DNA from: Temnothorax longispinosus
Taxonomy: Eukaryota > Arthropoda > Insecta > Hymenoptera > Formicidae
Length of the DNA stretch: 64,000 bases
Assembly (NCBI RefSeq): GCF_030848805.1
Contig: NC_092358.1
Coordinates: 6,882,001 to 6,946,000 of the forward strand
Reading direction: 5' to 3'
Shown here: positions 38,869-53,800 of the stretch, piece by piece
Layout of the letters: every line of letters starts with the position of its first letter
How positions within the stretch are numbered: the first letter of the stretch is position 1
The notes under the pieces: model-generated
Seen by the model: the letters and a program-made list of their open reading frames with translations, nothing else
Database searches by the model: none
What the model was told of the DNA's origin: nothing
Program-made: the position numbers and the translations under genes

Positions 38869-41800
38869 TCTTATCAATCTATTTTAATTCACTTATTTTG
38901 TTAACAATGTGCTTGCAAAAGTTATAGCTCACTGCTTACGCTAGACTCTTTGCGAGTCGCTTCTTTGTAAATAAAAATATAATAATACACGAATTACTGC
39001 TAATACGTAATGTTTACTTTTCAGAGGAGGTGATACTAGCCGAAGAGAGGACCACGGAAGAGGAGAAAATGCACATATTAGAAGGTCCATATAACGCCAC
39101 GTATATCGATACCATGAATATTCACTTCCATAAAGTCGAAAAGATTTGCGAAGCGAGTTGCATCTCCAAAACGTGCTCGTACATATTTATATAGAATGCA
39201 CCGTGTAGTCAGAGTGCACTCCGAGTGATTCGCATTTCTTTCGACGCAGTCGAATAGATTTCAATTTTTTCCTTCGCTAAAAATGCATTGGATGCCTTAT
39301 TCTTGGACAAGGCATCTCCATATTTCATGATTTTAATTAACTTTGTTAATAGCTGGTTTAACGGTATTAACGAATATCGATTTTAATATTCATTTTACTT
39401 TCGTTTCTTACATGCATCCTTTTTCTCTGGCGATACACTTGCATATGTTACATGCAAATGTTAAATAGTGGCATTTTATGGGATTAAAAGGGATCTAAAA
39501 GTTTACAATTTGTATTTATATGCGATTTTATTCAATATGAAATATGAATATAAATAATTTATAATAATAATAATAAGAGAAATAGGACTGTTACGATATA
39601 TAATCAAATTAGAATCAAAGCCATACGGTCCAAGCTTAGATCTTTGACAGCCTTATATTAATTTTCGTGTATTCGGGGAGGGAAGGTTTTTACTTCCAAC
39701 AATAACTGTGTTTCAAGTCCGATAAAAAATCGGCGCGCAGTTAAATAAGTTGGAAAAATATATGTATAAACAATTTAATTATATGATTCATGCTTATTTT
39801 ATTAGACTCATTTTATTAGAGAACAAAATGAAAGACATCGCAATTATACTACCACATTTCGTAAATACGATTTTTTCGTGATTCTATCAATAATCTTTTT
39901 AATCGGAAATTTATACGTTTTGATTAAAAAAATAATTAGGACGTAATTTACAAAGAATGTTCACGTAACTTAATCTACCGCTTTGTTTTGCGCAGTAAGA
40001 AGAAAAGCAGCGGCAAAGAAGAAGAAGCTAAAGAATCTTGGCAAGAGCAAAAGCACCGACACGGAGGAGGAGGAGGGCGACGACGACCAGGACGATGGTG
40101 AGTTGTATTTGGTCAACTTGGTGTCCAGTTGTGCCAAGTATTCTCTTCTTGTTTACCTCTTTTACATTTCGAGTTGATGATTCTTCTTCAGAATATTCGA
40201 ACGAACTTGTGAAATCGAGATCAAGTTCAAGTAGTAAGGGTTTTCATGATTTCTCAGTAGTCAGAACCTATGTTATATCAACCAACGATTTCCTCTGGAA
40301 GCGTGAAATAATTAAAAAGCAAATTCAATGAAATTTAGAGAAAATTTAATATATACAAATTTAAATTATTTTTTTATGGTTAATATTATCTTAGTAATTA
40401 GTCTTGCGAGCTATAAAATTAGCTAAGAATTCAATTTCGTGTCTGGTGAACATAAAAGCTTTGTAATATATTTTTTAGAATTCGTATGGTGCGATGGGAA
40501 TCGTTGGTTCGAGATTTTGGCCCGCCTTTTCTCTCGTTCTAAAATTTTTCTCCATTTATTGGCACGTTAGCCTATTTTCACGTTCATCGACATGTTTGTT
40601 AATACCTTTTGTGGGTTTATGCCTGATTTATCTTTCGTATCGAGAGGAAAAGACAAGAACGACGCTGAAAATTATCTCCTTCTAATTTTTGCCGATGAAT
40701 ATTCTAAACACACGCTATCAGATGCTCCTCTTGTTTCAGTGCCTAAGAAAAAGCTCAAAGGTAACTACAACCGTGAATGCCACGACTTTTCGCAAAGAGC
40801 TACGTAAAATAAGGCTGTATTCGTAATCTTACATAATTGTTTTATTTTTTGTATTTTTATTTAAGAGATTGTTTGTTAATAATACACACACGTACATGTA
40901 ATATCGTGCGTACATGATCACAAGTACATGACTTAGACTCGGGCCACCGCTTAGTAAATGAATTACTTGATGCCTATTCACGTATGCAGGATGTATTAAT
41001 TATCGTGCTCTATTGCACTTAAACATGTAAGAATTAATCTGATCGCATTGAAATCGTAGTTTAATAAGTAATAACAGACCTAGATAATTTTATTGACAGC
41101 CCTAATTCTGGTTAAAGATATATTCTTTCAGCGCATATATTATTTAAAACATTTGAAGATCTGACAATTACATCGATATAAGCATTTAAAGAGCGCAATG
41201 ATTAAAAATTAATTAAATATCTAAATATCTTTTATGTGAAAATATCACTATTTGATTTCAAGTGCTCATTTGTAACAGTTATATAATTTTAATAAATTAA
41301 TTTTTAATGTAAAATTACACATCTTAATACATATAAAATTGTGGTTCGCTCTCTGCTCGCGCGTAAAAGGGATAATTGGCAAAGCATACTTTACACACCC
41401 AGACGAAGTATGATCGTCGCATAGCTAGATCACGTATTATATATCATATTAAAATCGCAGGCTGTGATGATTCGTGGTAGAGGATGTAATTATTGTATTC
41501 TATGTAATTATTCGGACCGATTTGCTGCTGATTTTGTGGCTGATATGTATCAATCGAGATCACGCGGATCTTGCGCGAGAGACTGATCGGAGAACTCGGA
41601 AGCTAATTCATTTTTGTTTTTAGGTATTGCTTCTATTAGCTGGTGTGGCGATACATGAATATTAGATTTTCTTTGGGACCGGAGACATTCGCACAAACAT
41701 TGTTACAAATTTTCTTCCAGGCAATTGAATTAAGGAAATAATATATATACTATGTGAATCAGAATTCATCTCACGGAGGGGGGGGGGGAGGGAAGAAAGA

Positions 41801-44800
41801 TAATTACAACGTAATAATCTTTCTTTTTTTGTGAGATGAATTTTGATTAACGATTGATATCAACGTCGTGAGATTAAGTGCCAATGTTTCCGGCGGAAAT
41901 ATTTCTACATTGTTTAGGTGTACCGTGTGATGGTGGAATACTGATTAATGTTTTTATTATTATACAATTATGATTTTAGCTAGTTAAAACTGACAGATCA
42001 GTAGAGTACCTAGTATTGTCAAACGAGGAATTGAATCCCTTAAGTAGTGTACAAATCCCGTCCTATAGAGTTTGATAGATAGGCTAATCTCAGCCTGTCG
42101 ACACATAGTCTACACATAGTAACTAAGTAGCCGTGATACATACGCATCGTCATATCATAGTCGTAACCGCTTGGTAGAATAATTTAGTATAGAACTTTGT
42201 GTGTCTATTTTTACATCTATATTTCGTTAAACCGAGAGGTAAATAAAATGTTCTAACTCTTCCAGTCGATGTACGAAATAATTCTAGAAGTATTTGATTT
42301 ATTTTCTGATCGTAATATGCGTTTTTCCCCCAAAAAAATTTCTATAAGAATGTCACTATTCCCAATGTTCAAAGATCTCAAAGAATTTTAAGTTAATATA
42401 GATCACATCATATTTTGGATCATGTAATCTGGATCCTTGAACTCACAATCGCAGAAATAGCTTAGCAAGTAGTATGAAACGTGAAGACGTAGACATAGTG
42501 TAAAAAAATTCTCAAGTCAAGCAAAAATTATTATGAACAACGTCAAAATACAAGTGTATACGATGCTATTAATGCCGTTTAATTAACAGTCGACCGGTGT
42601 CTGTAAAATGTGTTCTAAGTGTCCCTTATGCTTGTACCTTACGCTAAAGAAGTGTCTTATACTTTGTAGGGTTCTCGAGAGCCTCCTACTTCAAGTCGAA
42701 GGTGAAGAAGCAGGGCACGTGCCTACAATTTTGGCGGGCCGAGAAAAGGTTCAGGTTTTGGGTGCGCAATTCCGTCAAGTCGCAGCAGTTCTACTGGTTC
42801 GTCATCGTTCTTGTGTTCTTCAACACCGTCTGCGTGGCCGTCGAGCATTACGGTCAACCAGAATGGCTCACCAAGTTTCTCTGTGAGTCTCGCAGAATTT
42901 AAACTTAATTGTTACTCTATTTAACGGGTCACATAGCGTGTCAAAATTCGACTGCTCAAACTAGCTTACTAAAAGATACCTTGACAATCAACCCGCTGAG
43001 ATCTGAAGAATGTCGTAAAAAATATAACGGAAATTTATTTTATCTAAAATAAGAATAAAATCTCTTCGAGAGCTAAAAGAGTTCCAGAATTTTTAATTTT
43101 CTTCTTTTTTTTATTTGCAGACATCGCAGAGTTTGTGTTCCTGGGCCTCTTCATGATGGAGATGTTTATAAAAGTCTACGCGCTCGGTTTTCGCACATAC
43201 TTCGAATCGAGCTTCAACCGCTTCGACTGCGTAGTCATCTCGGCCTCGATCTTCGAGGTGATCTGGTCCGAGCTGAGGACCGGCTCTTTCGGCCTCTCCG
43301 TCCTACGTGCCCTTAGACTCCTGAGAATTTTTAAAGTCACCAAATATTGGAAGAGCTTGAGGAACCTCGTGATATCGCTGCTAAGCTCGATGCGCAGCAT
43401 CATTTCCCTCCTCTTCCTGCTCTTCCTTTTCATCCTCATATTCGCGCTGCTCGGTATGCAGCTATTCGGCGGCCAATTCAACTTCGAGGACGGCACGCCA
43501 GCCACTAACTTCAACACCTTTCCCATCGCACTACTCACTGTCTTCCAAGTGAGTGCAACACAAATGTTATTACGATTCTAATAAATATTTAATTCGAACT
43601 TTAAATATGGAAATAATGCAAAAGATGATGAATCTTTTATTTACCATGTTGTAAATAAATTGTGCTCGAGCCTTTCACAAATATCACCTAATTTCATATT
43701 GCATTTTATACACTTTAATTGTTCTAAGTATGTGAAAATATGTAGTTGGCGTCGTTGGCGAGAAAAGTATCTGTTTCATAGTCTCGTTGGCTGTGTACTT
43801 TAGATGCAATAAAATTAAGTATCTTATTGAGAGTAAATGCCATGTATATTGTCTAGTAAATGGTAGAAAAGATTAGACGTCCTTATAGAATACTCTGACT
43901 GATGTAGTAATTGACGATGATAATGATGCAGATCCTGACTGGAGAAGACTGGAACGAAGTGATGTACAAGGGTATCGAGTCGCAGGGCATGGCCCATTCG
44001 CTCTACTTCATCGTGTTGGTGCTCTTCGGCAACTACACTCTGCTGAACGTCTTCTTGGCTATCGCCGTCGACAATCTCGCGAACGCGCAAGAGCTGAGCG
44101 CCGCCGAGGAGGAGGAGAAGGAGGAGGACAAGGAGAAGCAACTGCAGGAGCTCGAGAAGGAGATCGAGTCGCTGCAGAGACCCGGGGACGGCAGCGCGCC
44201 GAGGGTGGAAATCTGCCCTCCAAGTCCAACTCAGAATTTGTAGGTCATCCACCCCTTTTGCTATATTCGTAAAAATTTCGTCTCTTCTTGACGTTTTATC
44301 GTAGCAAATAACATATATTATTTACAATGAATTATTACTTTTTACGATTAATATGAATTGTGAAAGATGTTCTTTTTTCATGGAAGATTCTCTACTCAAA
44401 ATCGGAATAATATACTTTCGCGTATTTTGTGTAGCAGAAAAAATTTTTCGACATTCCGTAGTTAAGAATAATTTAGAAGACGCGCTAATAAAATTTGCAC
44501 GAAGTCGGTTTTTCTTGAACTCGAGTTTCTGTTCGTGATCTCTATGTGAGGTAGAATAGGAAATGTCACAGAAACTTGGACATAAATTTGGTGACTTTGC
44601 GCAAATCTTAATTTTGCACAAGACTATATGATTGAAACAAATTGATTATTAATTATTCGTAATAAAACAAACTGATTAGTAATTATTCGTAATTATTTAA
44701 TAAAAAAATAGATAATACATAATGTAAACAAGTTAAAAAAGAATGTAAAATTAAAAAGTGTGAAAAGCAATACTGATGGAGAGACACAGAGTGGAGAACG

Positions 44801-47800
44801 ACGTCTCGTCTTTTCCAGCAGAGACGGAAGAGTTGAAACCCAGACGTCCGAAGAGAGGAGGCAGGATGAAGACGACGACACGGGACCAAAACCAATGCTG
44901 CCATACTCCTCCATGTTTATACTGTCCCCTACGAATCCGTAAGTAATAATAATCCAATCGTTCTGTAATCCTCGCCAAGAATACGAAACATTGTACTAAA
45001 TCATAATGTTATTTCAATAAATCAATAATATCAATTGACACTAGCACATAAATTAAAGAGCACAGCAGACACCTGACCTACTTTTTACTAGTACGATTAT
45101 ATTGTCTATTATTTATTTTGATATTTTCTAATATATCATAATATATATTATATCTATTATACATATATGTTATTCTTTTCATCTTAAGAACGATATCATC
45201 GCTGGAATAACGAGATTGTCTGTTTGCAGCATAAGAAGAGCCGCCCACTGGGTCGTGAACCTTCGGTACTTCGACTTCTTCATAATGGTGGTAATATCGT
45301 TGTCGAGTATCGCGCTAGCCGCCGAGGATCCCGTTTCGGAACACGCTTGGAGAAACGAGATCCTCAACTACTTCGATTACGCGTTCACCGGCGTCTTCAC
45401 TATCGAAATGGTGCTGAAGATTATCGACCTCGGCATCATACTGCACCCGGGCTCGTACCTGCGCGAGTTCTGGAACATTATGGACGCGGTCGTAGTGATA
45501 TGCGCTATGGTGTCGTTCGCCTTTTACATGACCGGCAGCTCGGCCGGCCAGAACCTCTCGACCATCAAGTCGCTGCGAGTGCTGCGAGTGCTCAGGCCGC
45601 TTAAGACAATAAAGCGCGTGCCGAAGCTCAAGGCGGTGTTCGACTGCGTGGTGAACAGTCTGAAGAATGTCATTAACATTCTCATAGTGTACATATTGTT
45701 CCAATTCATATTCGCTGTGATCGCGGTGCAGCTGTTCAACGGCAAGTTCTTTTACTGCACCGACGAGAGCAAGTATACAAAAGAGACTTGCAAGTGAGTA
45801 TTATTGATGTTATTTGATTCGGCTTTTTCGCTTCTATTTGTTGAAGAAAGCATTTCGGAGAGAATACATATAAAGCTAGAATATTGGTCTCGATAAGTAG
45901 GCGACATAAATAAATTTTTAAAAGAACGAATGAAGCAGAAACTGAAAAAAGGTTTTTTGTTGCGTATTTATTCTCAAATCGTATTTTTACAAATGGTGCG
46001 AGTAGATATGGAGACTAATTTTGTTTTCGCGACAGAGGTCAATACTTCGTTTTCGAGGAGAATAGTATGCTACCGAAGCTCATGCAACGGAAATGGGAAC
46101 CCCAGTCCTTTCATTACGACAACGTGATGGTGGCCATGCTGACGCTGTTCGCCGTCCAGACCGGCGAAGGCTGGCCGCAGATCCTGCAGAACTCGATGGC
46201 GGCCACGTACGAGGACAAGGGTCCCATCCAAAACTTTCGTATTGAAATGTCCATTTTCTACATCGTCTACTTCATCGTCTTTCCATTCTTCTTCGTCAAC
46301 ATCTTCGTGGCCTTGATTATCATCACGTTCCAGGAGCAGGGAGAAGCTGAACTGCAGGACGGTGAAATCGATAAGAATCAGGTAATGTCTCATGTCCATC
46401 TTCACTTGAATAATTAGTTTTATGTGCGCTCCATATTTTATTAGCTGTCTCTACGAAAACTTGGATAAATTAACGAGGAATTTGAAGTCACTCTATACGT
46501 CATAAAAATTAAATATATAAAATTATTATACATTAATAAATAATTATTTCTAAATATAAAAAATTTTCTTAAATCATAGATTTTTTAAAATATTTAATAT
46601 ATTTTGTTGTTTATATTTTAATTTTTTATTTATTTTAATTTTTATCTATGCCGCATTTTAGACAGTACATACGATTGCACGAAATTTCACTAGCAACAAT
46701 AAGAGATTAATAATTCCGTGTTAATCTTTCAGAAATCATGTATAGACTTTACAATACAAGCTCGTCCGCTCGAGAGGTATATGCCGAAGGAGCGGAATAG
46801 CATAAAGTACAAAATCTGGAGGATAGTCGTATCCACGCCATTCGAATATTTTATCATGATACTCATCGTACTGAACACATTACTGCTTATGATGAAGGTA
46901 AGTGTCACGATCTCTCTCTCGCACTATAATTTCTCTAGAGAGATTCATTAATCAGATTATCGATTTTTCTCCCCGATTAGCTTCGATATAGGAAACGCGA
47001 ATAAGGAAAGAAGAAAGTATTCTGAAATACGAATCTTCTTATGCGAGTGGTCAAAAATAAAACTTATACGCACTAAGATTTATAAAAATTCTTTTGAGTA
47101 CTGGTGAAAGTAGCTCGAAAGGATTTTTGTAAACTTCGTGGCCAGCTTTGTTTTCGATTCCTCATATCGCGGCTCCAAATCGAAGGAGGCATAAGTGCAA
47201 ATTATTATTATTTTTTCAGAATGCACGAGCAGCAGAAAGCGTTCTTTATTTTTTTTTAAATTTAAAATTAAAATAAGATATTTCCGAGTCAATCTAAAAA
47301 TCCTTTTCTTTATACTTAAAGAGAAAATAATTTGAGATAGTTTTTAACTTAGGAATAAAAATTTGCTTATGCCTCAGTTCTGGTATTGCGATGTATCGCC
47401 CGTTTATCTTTGCGTCCTGCGATACTTGTCGTTCCCAGTTTCTTCAATATTCAATATCCGCGCGTTCTCTTGGCGTAAGACCCGTTAGGTCTATCGGCAA
47501 CTTTAACCAATCGACAAACAGTCTCGTCTCTTGTTAGCATTAACAAAGATACGCGAGATCGTAAACGAGAATATGTCATGTCCAAGCAGAGTACGTAATA
47601 CCGAATGACTGTACCATGTCTATATATCACGTTATATACGTACGAGGACATTGTTGCTCTTGCCTGCTGACCTTTTCTGATCGTTTTCTCTGTATAACTG
47701 TATCACCCTTGTATTTTATCAATACGTGTACACAGCTATGTCGAATTTTATCTCATCCCGTTCCCCGAAAACTCTTCCAGCAAAAATTCTTCCTCTCGAA

Positions 47801-50800
47801 CGACATAATGTTTGTTTTGTTTTCGTTTCTACACCTTGTTTCCTGAATTCTAAAAATATTTTATATTTTTAATAATTGAACGACTAATGTATAGTGTTAT
47901 ATTTTTTAACAATAATTGATATGCAATTCACTTAATTTAAGAGAATTTATTTTGCGTTTTTTTTTTTATTAATGTCTTATAATATTTGATGAATAAGTTT
48001 TGCAAATGTAAATCAATGATACCTCAATCTTTAAAATATTAAATAATTTTTTATAAAACTTGATTATTTGTAATAAAAATGCATTAATTGCGATTATTCT
48101 ATAAATATCTAAAGACCACATACTTAGTGATCGCAGTATTTGAAAATGTAAAATTAGCAACTTTTTAAAAACTTAATTTGTACATTGTGTAATTTATACA
48201 TTTTAATTTTTATAATTCTCACAACATAGATTTACTTACTTTCAACACAAATTTATTTACTTACAATATAAATTTATTCTCTTGTCTCAATGTTTTGAAG
48301 ATTAATAAAATAAAATTTTCTTTTTATTCGGTTATTCTGCTTTAACTTTGCCGTATATTTTCATATTATTTTTTTTCTTTATCTTAAAATTGATTTCTGT
48401 TTGATCCATCATTCCAATTGCATGATTGCCGCTGTGTCCTTGTCTTCGACGAAGCAGACTTATTCGAAGACGTGCGAAGAAGGAACACGTTTTCGAACAT
48501 CAGTCTAATCCCCACACATGTACAGACACCAATACAACGTGCGTTCGACTCTTGCATTTGCCTTGCTAATACCATGTTTTAACTGGTAACGGGGGTGAAG
48601 CGTTGCACCTCAACTCGTCCCCGCTTGGTATAACTGACTTAGAAAACCAGGGTGCCGAAAGATTGCGCCTTTTCGGCGTCTATAAGCCCTGCACGTGAGA
48701 ATCCACGTGTTAATTGTTCTTAGCACCCTTAACTCCTGCCCGTAAGCTGTCTGATTTTCCCTTCTTGATATCTCTCTCAGGAAATATAACAATCACAACT
48801 TTTTCACAAATAACTTAATAAATCTAATTTAATATTATAATTTAAATAACAACTTAACTTTGTTTTTTTTTATACTTAAAATCAAGTAATTGAATCTTTA
48901 GCTAAGTAAAAGCAATGCAAAGAAATTTATGGTTCACTTATGGTACTTCTTTTATAATTCGATATAACAGAAAAATAGTATATTTATTATTTTTCGATGG
49001 AAAAACTAATTAAAACTGTTTAACGATTTTTTTTATGATAATTACATAACTATTAGAGAACCGCTCAAAAATTTTCCTAATTTAATAATTAATTATTCAA
49101 CTGTTTTTATATTGTTCTCCCTATGTATTGCTTATTTTATTGGATCAATAACGATGGTTGAATAGATTTGAATGTTGAATTGAGTTACAAATCAAGAGTT
49201 TATTCCCTGAATATATTTTCTGATTGTTAGTAATTACATATTGTTACTATAAATCGCGCTGCATCTTTTCCGCGAATTTTGTCTTTAATTTGATTCGCTT
49301 TCAAATTCTAGTCATTCACCGTTGTTAGATTCGACGAGAGAGAACTGACCACACGGATTCACGCACGCTTTCAGTCTTGAGCCGAGTCCTATACTCTAAT
49401 CTGAGTTTCTTCATTTGGTTTCCAATTCCTCTAACTAGTACAGTTGAACGCACGAGATGAATATCTACCCTTGTTTCTCTGTCTCTCTTAAACGAGATCA
49501 CAGCCTGAGCCTGAATTAGAGACATATATATACACACATACATACACATTATGTTAATTCGAATCCTTACGCAACGCCCAATTATATGATTTGTGGTCGG
49601 ACTTGTTTGCCTGAGAAAAAAGAAACACAGAATGTTCAGATCACTTCCCCACGCACTGCACCTGGTCTTGAGAGCACATATCAAGTAAAACACGATGTGT
49701 TCACGTTGCTCGGCACGCTTGCACACGAGCGAGGAGACAACAATATTTTATTATTGCGCTGTAAAAGCAATCTGTGTATTTTTGACATTTTTGAAAGGAA
49801 AAATTTGTGAAATAGAAAATGATAAATAAAAGCATAAAGTAAATAAAATGTATAAAATGATAAAATCAATAAAATTATGTATTATGTATTTGTATTTTAT
49901 CTGAAAATATGTTGCCCGTCAGTATCTGGTGATTGGAATAATTAACGGGAATAATTGACAATATTTTGTGACTTACAGTTTTTGTTTTATCTATAATGTA
50001 TGATGTTTCACTTTGAAGTCACAAAATGAATTATTTTAATCTCTCTCAGATATATATAGTAAATAATACATTCATTTATTTATTACCATAATATAATACA
50101 ATGCAAATTAATCAGCACGATACTTTGATTGTAATTGATTGTCTTCTCGTTCAACATAGCGGCGGCTGATACGATGTATGTGTATGTGTATATACATATA
50201 GGGTGTCCATCCGCACTTTTCACACACGTGCAAAACTGCGTGTCGCATGCTGGCTGCCGTCAAGACACAAATCGACCGATATTAGAAAATGAACGAAACA
50301 GCAATATTAGATATCTGCTGAATGTGTGTGTGTGTTTTACAGCGACAAGAAACACACTCTGCACGAGACGTTCGCACGTTTCATCCTCTCCTTCTTCCTC
50401 CACAAAGAAAAGGAAGATTGCAAAGAGATCTGAGCACTTCGAAAAGTGAAGTTTCATGATTCCTGACGATCCCTTCGTTAATTGAACTGCATTTTTTTCG
50501 TTCCGGAAGTCCATTCACTTTAAGTTTTTTTGTTCCATTGTTTCTTTTACATATCTTCCGATCGTTTCTCTCTTTCTCTTTTTCCTTCTTTTTGTTTGTC
50601 ACAGTCTTTATCGGTTTTTCAACTAATTTCTTCAGACACCGACTCCCACTTACGGTCCACAACTCCGTGGGAAATAACGGCAGAAAGAGGATCAACGACG
50701 TTTGTTATTTAGTTATTTTTAATAATAAGCTTACATGCATTTTAACGCTTGTATTAATGTAACGATTTAACTTAGATTTTATTTTGTCTCAGATTTCTCA

Positions 50801-53800
50801 CGAGTAAAACGTATATATTTTATATTCGTGTACGTTTAAAGTCTCTTTTTTTCATCACTGAAATTTTTACAAGATGTAACACGAAAGGAAACTATCGCGA
50901 AACTTCTTCTTGTGTGTTACGTTAAATAATTTTTTTTCTTCTTGTCGTTGCGTCCGACGGAGTCCGTCATTCAGAAAATTCCCGATATACAATCCATTGA
51001 TCCAGAAGACCAGTCGATCATCAGTTTACGTCAGCACACGCCTGATATATCTCTCATAGCACCGTTAACAGATCGATTAGAGAGACATACATTGCGAAGT
51101 GCAGGTAATGGTACTGGTTATATCCACGTACACATGGTTGACATACGCATCACACTCGCCGAAAGACGAATTGATATCGCAGGAATGTAAGAGAACAAAC
51201 GTTTTCATGTTTAATGTACACGCATACCGATTAGGCTCACATATAAATGGTACACATATAAATTTTTACGAGGATAGGAAAATGTCCCCCCTCTCGCCCC
51301 CCCCCCTACATTTTACGAATAGGCGTACATCACTCGTACGTTTTTACGTATATGTAATTTTGCATATATTTCTCGCACTTTATCTTACACGCTGTACGTA
51401 TGTACGACTAAACTGTGTACCAATTCGTGACACCCGAAGAGCTGACACGTAACATAAACCCGCGAATCATTCTCGAGCATAACGATTTATTTGGAATTTC
51501 ATTATACACTTTTTTATTCTTACCTCGAGAAGCTTTATTTACTTGATGTTATTTGACATGATTCTGGTATTTGATCATGCAATTTCTACGGCGCTATGCA
51601 AATAAAACAGCATGAAGGGGTTGATGCTTCAGCAGGTTAATTCCACGCGAAATGTTAAGATTATTTTGTTCAAAGCGTTTTTATCGTGGTAAATGTGTAA
51701 ATATTAATGTGCAGTTAAAATTCTTTTCTCTTATGTATAATTACTTTCTGTATAAAATTATTCGCGTTTTTAAACACATAATTGCATATTGATTTCATTA
51801 GCGGTTTTAACCGTGATATTAAATTTATAATCAACAGGAGAAACTACCTACTAAATAAATTTTATTTAATGTATTTAATTGCACAAATTGCAATTCCGAA
51901 TTGCACAGTATATTTCGTTCTGTTTTCAAGGCAATTTTTCATCCTGCTGGTGTGATCACCCCGTTTTACGGTATATATTGCGCAGCACAGAATGTTCATG
52001 TATCGGTGCACAGAATATCGTGGAAAAATGAAAAACAGAGCCGCTTCTTCCTTCCTCATCCACGGTGATCGAAGGAGGGAAGAGGGTCGTGTCGAAAGAA
52101 AGCAAAAGAGAAAAAAAAGGTCTCGTCTACGCGAGACACGCGATTTTAGGCTTGTACGTACGTACGTATGTCTGTCTGTTCGGCCGTGTGTTTGTCAGTG
52201 TATGCATTGCAGTTCCATCAGCAAACCGAAACGTACAAGAACACGCTGAAGTACATGAACATGTGCTTTACGGGGATGTTCACTGTCGAGTGCATACTGA
52301 AGATCGCAGCATTCGGCGTGAAGGTAGGCTCCACATACCGCACAACATCCCACTCTAATCGAGCTCTCAGTATATTCCGAATAAAGCGAGATTAAAATTC
52401 GAAACTCTCGCCAAGTCGAGTCGTGCGAAAGGTGGCTCTCCTCGTGACCGTTCCCCGGAATCGGAAGCCCTGAAGAAATTCACCGAATCTCTTCGCCGCC
52501 GCGCTGTCGAAATAATTGACAGTCGTATCGCGCGACATAAACGTATTGTCGAGATAATTAATAAAACATTTAAATAATTTCAACGTTGAACGCGCATTTT
52601 GAGTATACGTAACATTAATTTCTCAATAAAACAATATCAGAATGCTGTAACAATTTTAGTGAAAGGCGGAGGAAAGTTGCGAGGGAGCCACTTTTCGCGT
52701 CGCCCGGTAAGTGCCGCTTATTAGAAGGTAATTAGAAGCGGTTCTTCGCGAGTACCGATGTAGCAATACGACAATATCGGGACACTTTCGGTACTCCGGA
52801 GATATCCGTACATATACTCTCTATCTCGCGCGTGTATACCTCTACAAGTATATATAGAGTATACTATTTAGTGAACTTTCTGTGCGCAGGGCTGAACAAG
52901 CGCTAGATGCTGTCGGAGTAGTTGTAGCGTTTCCATTTCTCAATATACCTTCGTACGAATATATAGATATGTATCTCGATAGAACTAGAATGGTATTTTT
53001 TTTTCGATGGTGCCCCACTGTGCAAGGATATAGCTGCAAGATTTAGATAGAGAAATTGTATTTTTTTTTATTACTCGTACTCTTGTTCTGTCCTTGGGAT
53101 TGTATTAACAGATAAACTCTACAAGTACTTTAGTATGCAAAGAAAAAATGCTCAGCTCTGTACACGTAATCGAGCTTCAGGGCAATCTGGGAAGATTTGA
53201 CGTGTAAATGCATTTTAAGGCACTTGAACTCCTCTATTCTCACTTCCGAATCTGAGTCTGAATATGTTTCTTAAAGATTCGATGCTAAATACAACATTTT
53301 CATCGGTGTTTCCAAGCCGTATGTGTTTTTCTTGGGTCATATTATTCATTTAGTGAATTTTATATTTTTTTATTTACTGTGGCTATCTGAGGCCTTGACT
53401 TTCAAAAGAAAATTTTTGGTGGTCTCTTTAATATGGAGATCATAATCAGGCATAATAAATATAATTGAATCAAAGTTTTACAAAAACAAAATAAAAAGAT
53501 AAATAAATTAATTGGATATAAAATGTATTTATGACACATGTATTTATACATTAAATGCTATAAGCAGAAACAATGCAAATCTTCCCAGAAGTCGTCCCCT
53601 ACATTCATAATATCACACTGAACACGATGATAATGGGATTAAATTATTAATTGTAAATTTAAAATTGCATTTTTTATTTCTGTTTATTTTTTCATGATAT
53701 TAACTTATTCTTCTTTTATCTCGTTATCACAATAAGCCAATTACACTGACTTTATACAAGATGCTGAAAAAATTCGCACTACGATCGGATATTTGCAAAA

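Noticed and set aside
43824..44252. 142-codon - strand frame opposite repeat II exon
   Set aside because: Leu-rich shadow of the Glu/Lys-coding II-III loop.
45315..45704. 129-codon - strand frame opposite repeat III
   Set aside because: Shadow of the IIIS1-S5 exon, whose + strand frame has clear homology.
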